Counted from the first letter of the stretch, positions 24,544 through 34,207 are shown. The stretch: 64,000 bases of DNA from Streptomyces sp. NBC_01439 (GCF_036227605.1 NZ_CP109487.1:9101001-9165000), one strand, 5' to 3'. The notes: generated by a model from the letters alone, not told the origin. Numbers and translations are program-made.

Positions 24544-25704
24544 ATGGGCGATTGCATGCGAAGCGTGGGCGTGGAGGAAGAGCTGCTGCTGGCGGACGCG
24601 GACAGCGGGGAGCCGCTGGCCGTGTCGGGAGCCGTGCTCGCCGAAGCCGACCGCGCCGCCGCAACCGCCGGTGCGGCGGACGGAAAGGACCCCGGCCACA
24701 CTTTCGAGGCGGAGCTCCAGGAGGAGCAGGTCGAGTTCGGCACGAGACCGGTGACGGAGATGGGCGAACTGCAGGAGGAGATCCTCCGGTGGCGCGCCGA
24801 GGCGGCCCGGCACGCCGCGGCGGCCGGTGCGGTCGTGGCGGCGATCGGCACCTCACCGTTGGTCGTCCGCCCCTCGATGTCCCCCGGACACCGCTACGAG
24901 TGGGTGTCGCGGCAGTTCGGCATGACCGCCCAGGAGCAGCTGACCTGCGGCTGTCACGTCCACGTGTCGGTGGAGTCGGACGAAGAGGGGGTGGCCGTAC
25001 TGGACCGCATCCGGCTCTGGCTGCCCGTACTGACCGCGATGAGCGCAAACTCCCCGTTCTGGCAGGGGGAGGACACCGGCTACGGCAGCTACCGCAGCCG
25101 GGTCTGGAACCGGCTGCCGGCCGCCGGGCCGGTGGACGTCTTCGGCTCCGCCGACCACTACCACGCGGAGGTGCGGGCCATGGTCGAGTCGGGCGTGCTG
25201 CGCGACACGGGGATGGTCTGGTTCGACGCGCGGCTGTCCGCGTCCTACCCGACGGTGGAGGTCAGGGTCGCGGACGTGTGCCTCGACGCGTCGACCCCCG
25301 TCCTGCTGGCCGCCCTCGTACGCGCCCTGGTGGAGACCGCGGCCCGGGAGTGGCGAGCCGGTGAGCCTCCGGCGAGGGTCAGCACCGGGCTGCTCCGGCT
25401 CGCGTCGTGGCAGGCGGGCCGCTCGGGACTGGACGGTCCCTTGTTGCACCCCGAAACACTGCGGGAGACCGCGCCCGAGGTCGCCGTCGACGCGCTCTAC
25501 CGGCACGTCGGCGAGGCCCTGGCCGACTCCGGCGACGAGGAGTTCGTGCGGGCCGCGATCGCCGGCCTCCTGGAGCACGGGAACGGCGCGCGCGTCCAGC
25601 GGAGCCTGCTGCGGTCGGAGGGGGACCTGGCCTCGGTCGTCCGGCACTGCGCGCGCCGGACCACGGCCGGCATCGACCGGGCGGCCCGGGACCTGCCGCG
25701 CTGA
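24544..25704 (+). CDS. Carboxylate-amine ligase, glutamate-cysteine ligase type 2 (YbdK-like)
   Basis: A 386-residue ATP-grasp-like ligase of the GCS2 family, which joins glutamate or a related acid to an amine; some members make gamma-glutamylcysteine weakly. Signatures are VGVEEELLLADADSG at the N-terminus, ELQEEQVEFGTRPV, GCHVHVSVESDEEG near residue 145 and the substrate-binding YPTVEVRVADVCLDA. Length fits the family. ATG 24544 is used; an ATG at 24556 (MRSVGVEEE) is almost as likely because the conserved region begins there. Actinomycetes use mycothiol rather than glutathione, so a role outside classical glutathione synthesis is probable. Monocistronic. Confidence 0.88.
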   Translation: MGDCMRSVGVEEELLLADADSGEPLAVSGAVLAEADRAAATAGAADGKDPGHTFEAELQEEQVEFGTRPVTEMGELQEEILRWRAEAARHAAAAGAVVAAIGTSPLVVRPSMSPGHRYEWVSRQFGMTAQEQLTCGCHVHVSVESDEEGVAVLDRIRLWLPVLTAMSANSPFWQGEDTGYGSYRSRVWNRLPAAGPVDVFGSADHYHAEVRAMVESGVLRDTGMVWFDARLSASYPTVEVRVADVCLDASTPVLLAALVRALVETAAREWRAGEPPARVSTGLLRLASWQAGRSGLDGPLLHPETLRETAPEVAVDALYRHVGEALADSGDEEFVRAAIAGLLEHGNGARVQRSLLRSEGDLASVVRHCARRTTAGIDRAARDLPR

Positions 25705-26089
25705 CGGGGAGCAGGCGGCAGGGGGCGGTCCGGGTGGCTTCCCGGGCCCGCCCGACCGTCAACTGGCCGCACTCCGCCGCCGCTTGGGACGCGAGTTCGT
25801 CCGGTGGCGTTCATAACTGACGGAACGGATGCCTCCGCGGGGGTGTGATCACAGGTGACCCTTTTCGGTCAGGATGGAACCAGTTACTCAAGGTAAGGGG
25901 CATCGTTCGGCTCCTCGCCGCGCCCCCCTGTCCCCCCTTGTCTCACCTGCCCCACGTGTCACACGCAATCGGCAGCAATTAACGCGGCTGTACCCAGGAT
26001 GGTGCGAAAGATTTCCCGATCTGTGTCCACAAGGCCGCAAAACAAGTCCGAAAGTGACAGGTTTGCTTTGACTCCTGGGCGATGGATCC
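25705..26089. other. Intergenic leader of the NRPS operon
   Basis: No gene seen. The first part holds the candidate terminator at 25728-25758. A perfect palindrome TGTGATCACA lies at 25844-25853, followed by AT-richer sequence. Because the exporter gene begins at 26090, the operon promoter should be here, but I could not identify a convincing -35/-10 pair. No iron-box palindrome of the kind seen before siderophore clusters is present. Confidence 0.5.
25728..25758 (+). terminator. Candidate terminator after the carboxylate-amine ligase
   Basis: GGGCGGTCCGGG (25728-25739) pairs with CCCGGGCCCGCCC (25746-25758) with a single bulge around a six-base loop. It starts 24 bp after the ligase stop. 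There is no T-tract. Confidence 0.45.
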
Positions 26090-27451
26090 GTGAATGTCGT
26101 TCACATGTCCGACACATCTCGAGCCGCCACCGGTGGCCCTATGCGCTTGCGCGACTTCCGACTGTTACTCGCGGGAGCCGCCACCGGACAGTTCGGTGCA
26201 CAGGTGACACTGGTGGCGCTGCCCCTCGTGGCCGTCCTCGAACTCGACGCTCCCGCCTTCCAAGTGGGCCTGCTGACCGCCGCGGAGACCGCCGCCTTCC
26301 TGCTCGTCGGGCTGCCCGCCGGGGCACTCACCGACCGCATGCGCAAGCGGCCCCTGATGATCCGCGCGGACCTGGTGCGCGCCGTGGCCATGGCCAGCAT
26401 CCCCGTTGCCGCGCTCGCCGACGTCCTGACCATGGCCCAGCTGTACGCCGTCGCGCTCGTGACCGGCGTGGCGACCGTGTTCTTCGACGTCGCCCATCAG
26501 AGCTACCTGCCGCAGATCCTGCCCCGTGACCAACTCGTGGCCGGCAACGGCGCACTGGAGACCGTCCGTTCCACCGCCCAAGTGACCGGCCCCGGTATCG
26601 GCGGCGGCCTGGTCCAGCTCGTCGGAGCGCAGTTCGCGGTCATCGTCGACGCCATCGGCTACGTGCTCTCCGCCCTCTTCCTCCTGCGCATCGAGCGGGC
26701 CGAGGAAGCGCCCGAGCCCGCTGCTGCCGGAGGCTCCCTGCGCAAGGAGATCGGCGAGGGCCTCCGCTTCGTCTTCGGCCATCCGCTGCTCCGCGTCATC
26801 GCCCTCACGACCGGCCTCGCCAACTTCTCCACGGCGGTCCTCATGGCGACACAGACCGTGCACCTGGTCCGTGTCGTCGGCCTGGAGGCCGGCGGGCTCG
26901 GGCTGGTGCTGTCCGCGTCGGCCGTAGGAGGGCTCCTGGGTGCCCTGTGCGCCGGACGCATCGCCAACCGACTGGGGCAGGGCCGGGTCATCCTCCTGTC
27001 GCTCCTCGTGACCGGCCCGTTCGCACTGCTGTGGCCGCTGTCCGGGCACGGCGTCGCCGGAGCGGTCCTCTTCGCCGCCGGATCGGCGGTCGTCTCCTTC
27101 GGCGCCGTCGTCTACAACGTCGCCCAGGTCAGCTTCCGCCAGGGGATGTGCCCACCACGGCTGCTCGGCCGGATGAACGCCACCCTGCGCTTCCTCATGT
27201 GGGGCACCTTGCCGCTGGGCGCGCTCCTCGGCGGAGCCCTCGCCCAGTCCTACGGGTCGCGCACGGCACTCGCCTGGTGCGCCGTCGGCATCCTCGCCGT
27301 ACCGCTGCCGCTGCTGTTCTCCCCGCTGCGCCGGATGCGGGACCTGCCCGGTCCGCCGGACGACGGTGGCGCCGACGCCACCGACGGGACACCGCGGGAC
27401 ACGACCTCCGCCGGAGGCGACGAACGGCCGGCCCCCGCACCCACCGCCTGA
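26090..27451 (+). CDS. MFS transporter, probable exporter of the NRPS product
   Basis: A 453-residue major facilitator with about twelve membrane segments (first LLLAGAATGQFGAQVTLVALPLVAV) and the loop 2-3 motif GLPAGALTDRMRKRPLMIRAD. It resembles EntS-like drug/siderophore exporters (MFS_3 type). The C-terminal tail of about 40 residues is hydrophilic. GTG 26090 gives the longest plausible form; ATGs at 26105 and 26141 are alternatives, as no strong ribosome site marks any of them. A TTA codon at 26165-26167 lies close to the start in any case, so synthesis should need the bldA tRNA. It heads the NRPS gene row and most likely exports the peptide or confers self-protection. Confidence 0.88.
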   Translation: MNVVHMSDTSRAATGGPMRLRDFRLLLAGAATGQFGAQVTLVALPLVAVLELDAPAFQVGLLTAAETAAFLLVGLPAGALTDRMRKRPLMIRADLVRAVAMASIPVAALADVLTMAQLYAVALVTGVATVFFDVAHQSYLPQILPRDQLVAGNGALETVRSTAQVTGPGIGGGLVQLVGAQFAVIVDAIGYVLSALFLLRIERAEEAPEPAAAGGSLRKEIGEGLRFVFGHPLLRVIALTTGLANFSTAVLMATQTVHLVRVVGLEAGGLGLVLSASAVGGLLGALCAGRIANRLGQGRVILLSLLVTGPFALLWPLSGHGVAGAVLFAAGSAVVSFGAVVYNVAQVSFRQGMCPPRLLGRMNATLRFLMWGTLPLGALLGGALAQSYGSRTALAWCAVGILAVPLPLLFSPLRRMRDLPGPPDDGGADATDGTPRDTTSAGGDERPAPAPTA

Positions 27452-27557
27452 CCACCGCCCGACCACCGTTCGGCGAGCGGGGACGACCCCTGAGCGCGCA
27501 CCGCGCCCGCCGCCACACCGTTCCGCGAGCGACCGCGGCCACGACGAAGAGGACCAC

Positions 27558-28847
27558 GTGCTCAGCATCACGAGTCAGTACCTGGCCCTCTACCGGCGCC
27601 TCGCCGGCGACCGGTCCGACACCCTGCTGCCGGTCACCGGAGCACAGCGCCGCTTCCTGCTGGTGCGTTCGCTGGACCCGTCCGGACGCCCCGACGTGGT
27701 GCCGATGTTCTTCGCGTTCCCGTCCGCAACCGTCGACCCCGAACGCCTGCGGGCAGCGGCATCCAGGCTCGCCGCACGGCACACCGCCCTGCGCTCACGG
27801 CCCGACGTCGTCCGCGGCACACCCGTCCTGCGCGTCGCCGATCCGGACGTCACCGTGACCCGATCGGCCCTCGTACCGGGGGAGTCGCCCGCCGACGGGC
27901 TCCGTCGCGCGCTGGCCTCCTGGGACGCGCAGGGTCCCCCCTTGCGGCTCTTCCTCGTACACGACGAGCAGCGCGAGGAGGACATCCTCGCCGTCGCCCT
28001 GGACCACGCCGTCTGCGACGGCCGTTCACTGGCACGGATCGTCGACGAACTCGGCGCCGCGTACGGCGAGGAAGCCCCCAGACCCCAGGTAGAACCGGAG
28101 GAGACGGAAGCCGAACTCGCCGCCTACCGGGACGCGGTCCTGAGTCAACTCGCCGCCGAGGAAAGGGCGGAGACGCCCGAAGCGGCCGCGTACTGGGCGG
28201 ACCGGCTGCGCGCGCTGCGCGCCCACGCCCCGGCCCCCCGTCCGGCGCGCGTGCCCGAGGGCGCATGGCCCAGCGGCGCCGCGCAGGCCCGGCTGCCCGC
28301 GCACGACGGTGGCGTGTCCTTCCCCGGGCTGCTCGACGCCTGCCGCTCCGCCGCCCGCGAGCTGTACGGCCCCGGCCGCGCGGTCCCGCTCGGCTACCCG
28401 TGGGGCGGCCGTCCCACGGGAGCGGAACCGGTCGTCGGTTGCTTCCTCAACACCCTCGTCTTCCCCACCTACACCGGCCACGGACCCGGCCCGGAAGTGA
28501 CCGCCGACGCGTGGTGGGACGATCTCGACCGGGCCGACGTACCGTTCGACGCGGTCGTGACCGCGGCGCGGGCCGCCGGCTCGGCCTGGACGGGAGGCCT
28601 CGACGGACTGCTCACCGTGGACGACGACAGCCGTCGCCCGCCCCTGACGCTCGCCGGCGTCGAGGGACGGGAGGTCCACGTCGACGGCAGACCGGTTCGC
28701 GGTCCCTTCGCCGTCTCCGTCACCCAGGGAGCGGAGATCCGCGTGCAGATGGCGTGGGACCGGGCGGTGTTCGACGACGAGACCGCGCACCGGGCCTTCG
28801 ACGCGCTCAGCCGGGCGCTGCGCCCCTCGGAGCACACCACGCAGTGA
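27558..28847 (+). CDS. Free-standing condensation-domain protein
   Basis: A 429-residue protein spanning a single NRPS condensation domain, with no carrier or adenylation part. It opens SDTLLPVTGAQRRFLLVRSLDPS, the domain's C1 region. The catalytic motif reads DHAVCDG (residues 149-155): the second, catalytic His is kept but the first His of HHxxxDG is Asp. Later GYPWGGRPTGAEPVVGCFLNTLVFP matches the C5 region. It could form a peptide bond in trans, acylate the first residue, or catalyse release, as free-standing C domains do elsewhere. GTG start with AGAGGA upstream. It is 106 bp after the exporter and 299 bp before the first full module. Confidence 0.85.
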   Translation: MLSITSQYLALYRRLAGDRSDTLLPVTGAQRRFLLVRSLDPSGRPDVVPMFFAFPSATVDPERLRAAASRLAARHTALRSRPDVVRGTPVLRVADPDVTVTRSALVPGESPADGLRRALASWDAQGPPLRLFLVHDEQREEDILAVALDHAVCDGRSLARIVDELGAAYGEEAPRPQVEPEETEAELAAYRDAVLSQLAAEERAETPEAAAYWADRLRALRAHAPAPRPARVPEGAWPSGAAQARLPAHDGGVSFPGLLDACRSAARELYGPGRAVPLGYPWGGRPTGAEPVVGCFLNTLVFPTYTGHGPGPEVTADAWWDDLDRADVPFDAVVTAARAAGSAWTGGLDGLLTVDDDSRRPPLTLAGVEGREVHVDGRPVRGPFAVSVTQGAEIRVQMAWDRAVFDDETAHRAFDALSRALRPSEHTTQ

Positions 28848-29146
28848 CCCCGTCGCCCGGACGCCGCCGAAGGCTCCGGGAACGACGCGCACCCGTGACC
28901 TCCCGCCACACCACCGACCCGCGGCCACCGCGCACCGGTGCCCACGCGCAACCGCAGCGCTCGGCACCCGGCACCCGGTACCGCAGCGCAGCCCACGCGG
29001 CCGTGCACCCCGAACTTCCCCACGGCATCCCCCCACGGCCCCACCCGTGGAACGCGGCACCGCGCGACCCGCGAAGCCGCCCGCACGACCACCGGACACG
29101 ACCGTGACCGGCACGGAGACCGACCCGACAACCTCAGGGATCGCCC
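28848..29146. other. Gap inside the NRPS gene row
   Basis: No gene is supported here on either strand; the long frame beginning at 29047 is a shadow of the C-A-T gene. The only useful signal is AGGGA eight bases before the ATG at 29147. An internal promoter is possible but not visible. Confidence 0.5.
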
Positions 29147-32100
29147 ATGCTTCCCCTCTCCTCCTCGCAGGAGATCGTCTGGCTGCACGAGCAGATGCAG
29201 CCCGGCAGTCGCGCCTACAACTTCACCGCTTCACTGGACCTGTGGGGCACCCTCGACAGCGAGGCGCTGCGCCGGGGGCTCGAAGCCACCTTGGCCCGCC
29301 ACCCCGGCCTGCGGCTCGAACTCGTCGCCTCCACCGGGTCGGTACCGGCGCAGCGGGTCGCGCAGCAGTGCGCGCCGCGACTGCGCACGGTCGACCTCAG
29401 CACCGAGGAGGACCCCGACGCGGCCTTCGCCCGTCTCCTGCGCACCGAGGCCGAGACACCGCTCGACACCTTCGAGGCACCGCTCATCCGCTGGACGCTC
29501 GTGCGACTGGCCGAGCGCCACCACCGCCTGATCCACGTCGAGCACCACCTGATCCACGACGGGCACTCCTTCGCGATCCTGCTCGACGACGTCTTCCGCG
29601 TATACCGCGCCCACGTCCTCGGCGAAACCCTGGAGCTCCCGACCGCCTCCTCCTACGCGGACCACGTCCAGGAGCGGGCCGAGGCCGCGTACGCCCCCGC
29701 ATCGCTCGACTTCTGGCGGGCCGAACTGCGCGACCAGCAGCACGACCTGCCGCTGCCCGGTCTGACCCGCCCCGGCGCCCGGCGCAAGCACCACGGCGGA
29801 CAGCTGCGCCAGACGATCGGCGCGGATCTCGCCGAACGCCTGCGCACGCACGCCCGCGAACGCGGACTCACCCCCTTCTCCACGCTCCTCGGACTCTTCG
29901 CCGAACTCCTGCGCCGGCACAGCGGCCGCTCCCGCATGGTCATCGGCACCGCCGTCGGCAACCGCCCCCTCGGCTACGAGGACGCCGTGGGCATGTTCGT
30001 CAACACCATCCCACTGCCGCTCGTCCTAGACGGCGCGGCCCCCGCCCAGGACGCCATGGACGAGGTCACCGACACCCTCATCCGGGCCCTGCCGCACCAG
30101 GACGTACCGGTCCAGGAGCTGACCCGGGCGCTCGGCATGCATACCTCCGGCGCCGACAACCCGCTCTTCTCGGTCATGTTCAGCGCCCACGACGCACCGC
30201 TGCCCGAGATCGACGTGCCCGGTCTCGACATCACCCTCTTCGAGGGCTTCAACACCGGCACCACCCGCTTCGACCTCGACGTGGTCCTGCTCCCGGACGA
30301 CCGGCGCGGCGTCACCCCGCGCCACGGATCGCCCGGTATGACGTTGGTCTGGGACTACGACATGGACCTCTTCGGCGAAGACGTCGCCCGTCTCGTCTCC
30401 GGCCGCTTCCTGGACCTGCTGCGCGCCTACCTCGACAGCCCCGAGACTCCGCTGGCCGACCTGCACCCGACCGTCGCGGAGCCGGCCGCCGCGCCCGTGC
30501 CCGTCCCCGCCGACCGCGATCCGCTGGACCCGGTGGCCGCGCACCACCCGTCGCTGCCCGCCCTGCTGTGCGGCGCCCGCCGCCTCACCTACGGCGAACT
30601 CGACGAACGCGTCGGCTCGCTCGCCGAGCGACTGAAGGCCGCCGGTGTGACCCCCGGTCGGCCGGTGGCCGCGGTCCTGCCCAGGGGGACCGAATCGGTC
30701 GTCGCCCTGCTCGCCTGCCTGCGGACCGGCGCCGTCTACTGCCCGCTCTCCCCGTCCGACCCGCCGGCCCGGCTCGGACTGCTGCTGGAACGGCTCGCTC
30801 CCGCGCTCGTCCTCATCGGCGACGCCACCCCGGCCCTGCCCGAAGCACTGCCGACCGCCCGGATCGACGCCCCGGTACTGCCGTCCGCGCACGGAACCGC
30901 CGAACTTCCCGGCACGGCGTACGTCATCCACACCTCCGGATCCACCGGCACGCCCAAGCCCGTCGCCGTCGGTCCCGAGGCACTGGTGCACCACATGACG
31001 GCGACCGCCGACCGGTTCGGCCTCACCATCTCGGACCGGGTCCTGATGTTCGCCCAGCCGTCCTTCGACGTGGCGCTCGAGGAGGTGCTGCCGACCCTGC
31101 ACGCCGGTGCGTGCCTGGTCCTGCCCGAGCACGAGGTACCCACGGGCGCGGAGCTCGCCGAACTGCTGACGTCCGCCCGGGTCACCGTCGCCAACCTGCC
31201 CACCAGCTACTTCCTCGCCACCCGCGAGGACCTGCGTCCCGCCCTGCGCGACGAGAGCTGGACGCCCAGGCTCCTGGTCCTCGGCGGCGAGCGCCTTCCC
31301 GTGGAGGCACTGCGCGGTGTCCTCGCCGACACCGACGCCACCGTGCTCAACGCGTACGGCGTCACAGAGGCGGCCATCAGCTCGACCGTCCACGAGATCT
31401 CCCGCGACGCCCTCGCCGAGGGGTCCGAGATCCCCCTGGGCACCGAGCTCCCGGGCGAGCGGGTCCACGTCCTGGACGCCCACCACCGCCCGCTGCCGTC
31501 CGGCGCCGTCGGCGAACTCGCCGTTGCCGGACCCGGGCTCGCCCAGGGCTACGCGGGCAACGCGGAGGCGACGGCCGCCCGGTTCGTCCACGTCGAGGCA
31601 CTCGACGGGCAGCGCGTCTACCTCACCGGGGACCTCGGCTACCGTGGTCTGGACGGCCTGCTCTACTTCCTCGGGCGGCGCGACCACCAGATCAAGCTGC
31701 GCGGTCACCGCATCGAGCTGGAGGAGATCGAGGCGGCCGCCTCCGCAGTGCTGGGCGGCCGGTCCTGCGCCGTCGTACTGGACCGGGAGGGCCCCGGCGG
31801 GCCCCGGCTCGTCGGCTTCCTCGAAGACGGGGCAGAGGGCGCGGCCTTCGACGAGAAGGCCCTGCACGCCGAGCTGAGCCGCCGCCTGCCCGGCCCCCTC
31901 GTGCCCGCCCGGTGGGCACGGCTGGACAACATGCCGACCCTCGCCGGCGGCAAGCCCGACCGTACGGCACTGTCCCGCCGGGCCGCGGCGCTCGACCCCG
32001 ACGAAGCCACGGCAACGCCCGAGCCCGGAACCAGCTCCGAGCCCGGCGCGGCCCCCACGGACGTGTCCGACGATCCGATGACGGCCTTGCTCACCGAAGG

Positions 32101-32308
32101 CTGGCGCACGGTCCTCGGCCACAGCCGGTTCGACGCCCGCTCCCACTTCTTCCACAGCGGGGGCCATTCCCTGCTGGCGGCCGAGCTGGCCGCCTGGCTG
32201 GAGCCCCGGCTGGGCACGCGCCCGCCGCTGAAGGTGCTCTTCCGCAACCCCGTGCTCGCCGACCAGGCCGATGCCCTCGCCACCACCGCCCTTTCCACGG
32301 AGTCGTGA
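29147..32308 (+). CDS. Nonribosomal peptide synthetase, C-A-T module
   Basis: A 1053-residue complete elongation module. The condensation domain (1-440) has HHLIHDG at residues 133-139 with both His, and an LCL-like start (SSSQEIVWLHEQMQPGSRAYNF). The adenylation domain (about 460-950) has TSGSTGTPKP at 596, NAYGVTEAAI, YLTGDLGYRG, RDHQIKLRGHRIELEEIE and the Lys in AGGKPDRTAL. The carrier motif SGGHSLLA places the phosphopantetheine on Ser1008. By alignment with GrsA I read the specificity residues as D-V-E-N-V-G-A-I-S-K, which partly matches the hydroxyornithine code D-M-E-N-L-G-L-I-N-K; this is tentative. The next gene starts on TGATG. Confidence 0.95.
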   Translation: MLPLSSSQEIVWLHEQMQPGSRAYNFTASLDLWGTLDSEALRRGLEATLARHPGLRLELVASTGSVPAQRVAQQCAPRLRTVDLSTEEDPDAAFARLLRTEAETPLDTFEAPLIRWTLVRLAERHHRLIHVEHHLIHDGHSFAILLDDVFRVYRAHVLGETLELPTASSYADHVQERAEAAYAPASLDFWRAELRDQQHDLPLPGLTRPGARRKHHGGQLRQTIGADLAERLRTHARERGLTPFSTLLGLFAELLRRHSGRSRMVIGTAVGNRPLGYEDAVGMFVNTIPLPLVLDGAAPAQDAMDEVTDTLIRALPHQDVPVQELTRALGMHTSGADNPLFSVMFSAHDAPLPEIDVPGLDITLFEGFNTGTTRFDLDVVLLPDDRRGVTPRHGSPGMTLVWDYDMDLFGEDVARLVSGRFLDLLRAYLDSPETPLADLHPTVAEPAAAPVPVPADRDPLDPVAAHHPSLPALLCGARRLTYGELDERVGSLAERLKAAGVTPGRPVAAVLPRGTESVVALLACLRTGAVYCPLSPSDPPARLGLLLERLAPALVLIGDATPALPEALPTARIDAPVLPSAHGTAELPGTAYVIHTSGSTGTPKPVAVGPEALVHHMTATADRFGLTISDRVLMFAQPSFDVALEEVLPTLHAGACLVLPEHEVPTGAELAELLTSARVTVANLPTSYFLATREDLRPALRDESWTPRLLVLGGERLPVEALRGVLADTDATVLNAYGVTEAAISSTVHEISRDALAEGSEIPLGTELPGERVHVLDAHHRPLPSGAVGELAVAGPGLAQGYAGNAEATAARFVHVEALDGQRVYLTGDLGYRGLDGLLYFLGRRDHQIKLRGHRIELEEIEAAASAVLGGRSCAVVLDREGPGGPRLVGFLEDGAEGAAFDEKALHAELSRRLPGPLVPARWARLDNMPTLAGGKPDRTALSRRAAALDPDEATATPEPGTSSEPGAAPTDVSDDPMTALLTEGWRTVLGHSRFDARSHFFHSGGHSLLAAELAAWLEPRLGTRPPLKVLFRNPVLADQADALATTALSTES

Positions 32309-34206
32309 TGACCCAGTCCCCGATCGCAGTCGTCCTTCCCGCGACGCCCACCGACACCGGACCCGCGCTGAGCGTCGCCCACGGTCCCTCCGCCGAACCG
32401 ACCGGAGTGCTCGCCCACTTCGAGGAATGGGCCCGGCGCACCCCGCAGGCCCCGGCAGTGATCGACCGCACACAACTCTGGACGTACCAGGACCTCGACG
32501 CGGCGGCCGAGCTGGTCGCCGCGGACCTGGCCGACCGCGTCCGCCCCGGTGACCTGGTCGGCGTCTGCCTCGACCGGTCCACCGCCCTGGTGGTGACCGC
32601 CGTCGCGCTCGCCCGGCTCGGCGCCGTCTACCTACCGCTCGGCCCCCGCCCCGGCGAGCGCCGCATCCAGGCCGTCACCGAGGACCTCGACGTCACCTGC
32701 CTCATCGGCGACCCCGGCGTCCTGCCCGCGGAACACCGCAGCGGGGAGCACGTCCCGCTGCCGCTGCCCACCGGCGGTGTCAACGCCCCCACCACCGCGG
32801 TGGCGGCCTTCGCCGACTCCGTCCGAGGCGTCCGGCGCGCACCCCGAGGAGCCTTGTACGCCGTCCTCACCTCCGGTTCCACCGGCCGCCCCAAGGCGGT
32901 CGCCGTGGCCGAGTCCTCGCTGTCCGTCGCCCTCGACTGGTACCGGGCCGAGACCGGCCTCGCACCGGGCGACCGCCAGTCCCTGCTCATCGGCGTCGCG
33001 TTCGACCCGCACCTGCTCGAACTGTGGGCCGCCCTGACCTCGGGTGCCGCCCTCGTCCCGGCCCCGGACGACACCCGCTGGGACTCGCACGTACTCACCG
33101 ACTGGTGGCGTGACACCGGCCTCACCCACGCCGTGGCGGCCACTCCCACCGTCGAACCGCTCCTGGACCGGCCCTGGCCGCAGGGCCTGAAGCTGCGTCA
33201 CCTCGTCGTCGGCGGCGACCGCATGCGCCGCCGCCCCGGCGCCGACGTCACCGCGACCGTCCACAACGCCTACGGCCCCGCGGAAGCTACCGTCGTCACC
33301 ACCACCCATACCATGCGCGGCACCGACCCGGAAGCCGGCGACCCGACCCCGCCCCCCATCGGCACCGCACTGCCGGGCGTCACCCTCGTCGTCACGGACG
33401 ACGGGGGCCGCCCCGTCGCCCGCGGGCAGGAGGGCGAACTGCGCATCGGCGGCCACTGCCTGGCGCTCGGCTACCTCGACCCCGAACTCACCGCCCGCCG
33501 GTTCACCTCGCCCGCGCCGGAACCGGCACTGCCGGAGATCGACCGCCTCTACCGCACCGGCGACCGGGTACGGATGAACGCCGACGGCAGCCTGGACTTC
33601 CTCGGCCGCCTCGACGACCAGGTGAAGATCAGCGGCGTGCGGATCGAACCGGTCGAGGTGGAAGCCGCCTTCGAGCATGACCCCCGGGTGCGCACCGCCG
33701 TCGTCACCGTGCTGCGCGACAGCTCCGGCCACGGCCGCCTCGTCGCCCACGTACGGCCCGCCGACGGCGTCGAACCCACGGCGGGGGACCTCCTCGACGC
33801 CGTCCGGTCCTGGCTTCCCGAGCAAGCCGTCCCCACCGCCGTACGGATCGTCGACGGCTTCCCGCTCGACGCCAACGGCAAGGTGGACCGGCCGGCCCTG
33901 GCAGCCCGGGCCACCGGCGCACCCCGGAGCGCCACCACGGACGAGCCCGCAGATGCCACCGCCTCCGCCTCCGAGCTGCTCGTGCTGGGGGCGCTGCGCG
34001 ACCTCCTCGGCCGGCCCGGCATCGGCCTCGACGACCACTTCACCGACGCCGGCGGCACCTCCGTCGTCGCCGCACGACTGCTGGCAACCGTCGAACGCGA
34101 GACCGGAGTGCGCCTGCGCGCCCCCGAGCTGCTGCGCAGCACCGACCTGCGCGCCTTCGCCGCCCTCCTCGACCAGCGCCGGACCCCGCGCCCGGAAGGA
34201 GCCTGA
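32308..34206 (+). CDS. Nonribosomal peptide synthetase, A-T didomain
   Basis: A 632-residue adenylation-carrier protein without its own condensation domain, so it is either a loading protein or is served by a C domain in trans. ATP loop TSGSTGRPKAV lies at residue 188, then HNAYGPAEATVV, YRTGDRVRMNADG, RLDDQVKISGVRIEPVEVE and catalytic Lys in ANGKVDRPAL. Phosphopantetheine Ser585 is in DAGGTSVVAARL. The inferred specificity residues are D-P-L-A-V-G-A-V-V-K, which I cannot match to a known substrate. The ATG overlaps the previous stop (TGATG), and the next gene begins one base after its stop, so the whole row is translationally coupled. Confidence 0.94.
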   Translation: MTQSPIAVVLPATPTDTGPALSVAHGPSAEPTGVLAHFEEWARRTPQAPAVIDRTQLWTYQDLDAAAELVAADLADRVRPGDLVGVCLDRSTALVVTAVALARLGAVYLPLGPRPGERRIQAVTEDLDVTCLIGDPGVLPAEHRSGEHVPLPLPTGGVNAPTTAVAAFADSVRGVRRAPRGALYAVLTSGSTGRPKAVAVAESSLSVALDWYRAETGLAPGDRQSLLIGVAFDPHLLELWAALTSGAALVPAPDDTRWDSHVLTDWWRDTGLTHAVAATPTVEPLLDRPWPQGLKLRHLVVGGDRMRRRPGADVTATVHNAYGPAEATVVTTTHTMRGTDPEAGDPTPPPIGTALPGVTLVVTDDGGRPVARGQEGELRIGGHCLALGYLDPELTARRFTSPAPEPALPEIDRLYRTGDRVRMNADGSLDFLGRLDDQVKISGVRIEPVEVEAAFEHDPRVRTAVVTVLRDSSGHGRLVAHVRPADGVEPTAGDLLDAVRSWLPEQAVPTAVRIVDGFPLDANGKVDRPALAARATGAPRSATTDEPADATASASELLVLGALRDLLGRPGIGLDDHFTDAGGTSVVAARLLATVERETGVRLRAPELLRSTDLRAFAALLDQRRTPRPEGA

Positions 34207-34207
34207 C

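Noticed and set aside
20941..24813. 1290-codon minus-strand frame, the second longest in the window
   Set aside because: It runs antisense through the Stealth gene and out of frame through the acyl-CoA synthetase. No coherent protein.
25844..25853. CRP-type site TGTGATCACA
   Set aside because: It lacks the six-base spacer of a CRP site. It is only noted as a short palindrome in the operon leader.
25705..26090. Iron-regulator (DmdR/IdeR) box before the NRPS operon
   Set aside because: No TTAGGTTAGGCTAACCTAA-like palindrome is present, so a siderophore role gains no support from regulation.
29047..32307. Extension of the 32308 NRPS frame back to 29047
   Set aside because: This part lies out of frame over the C-A-T gene and is Arg/Pro-rich. 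The real protein starts at the TGATG overlap at 32308.
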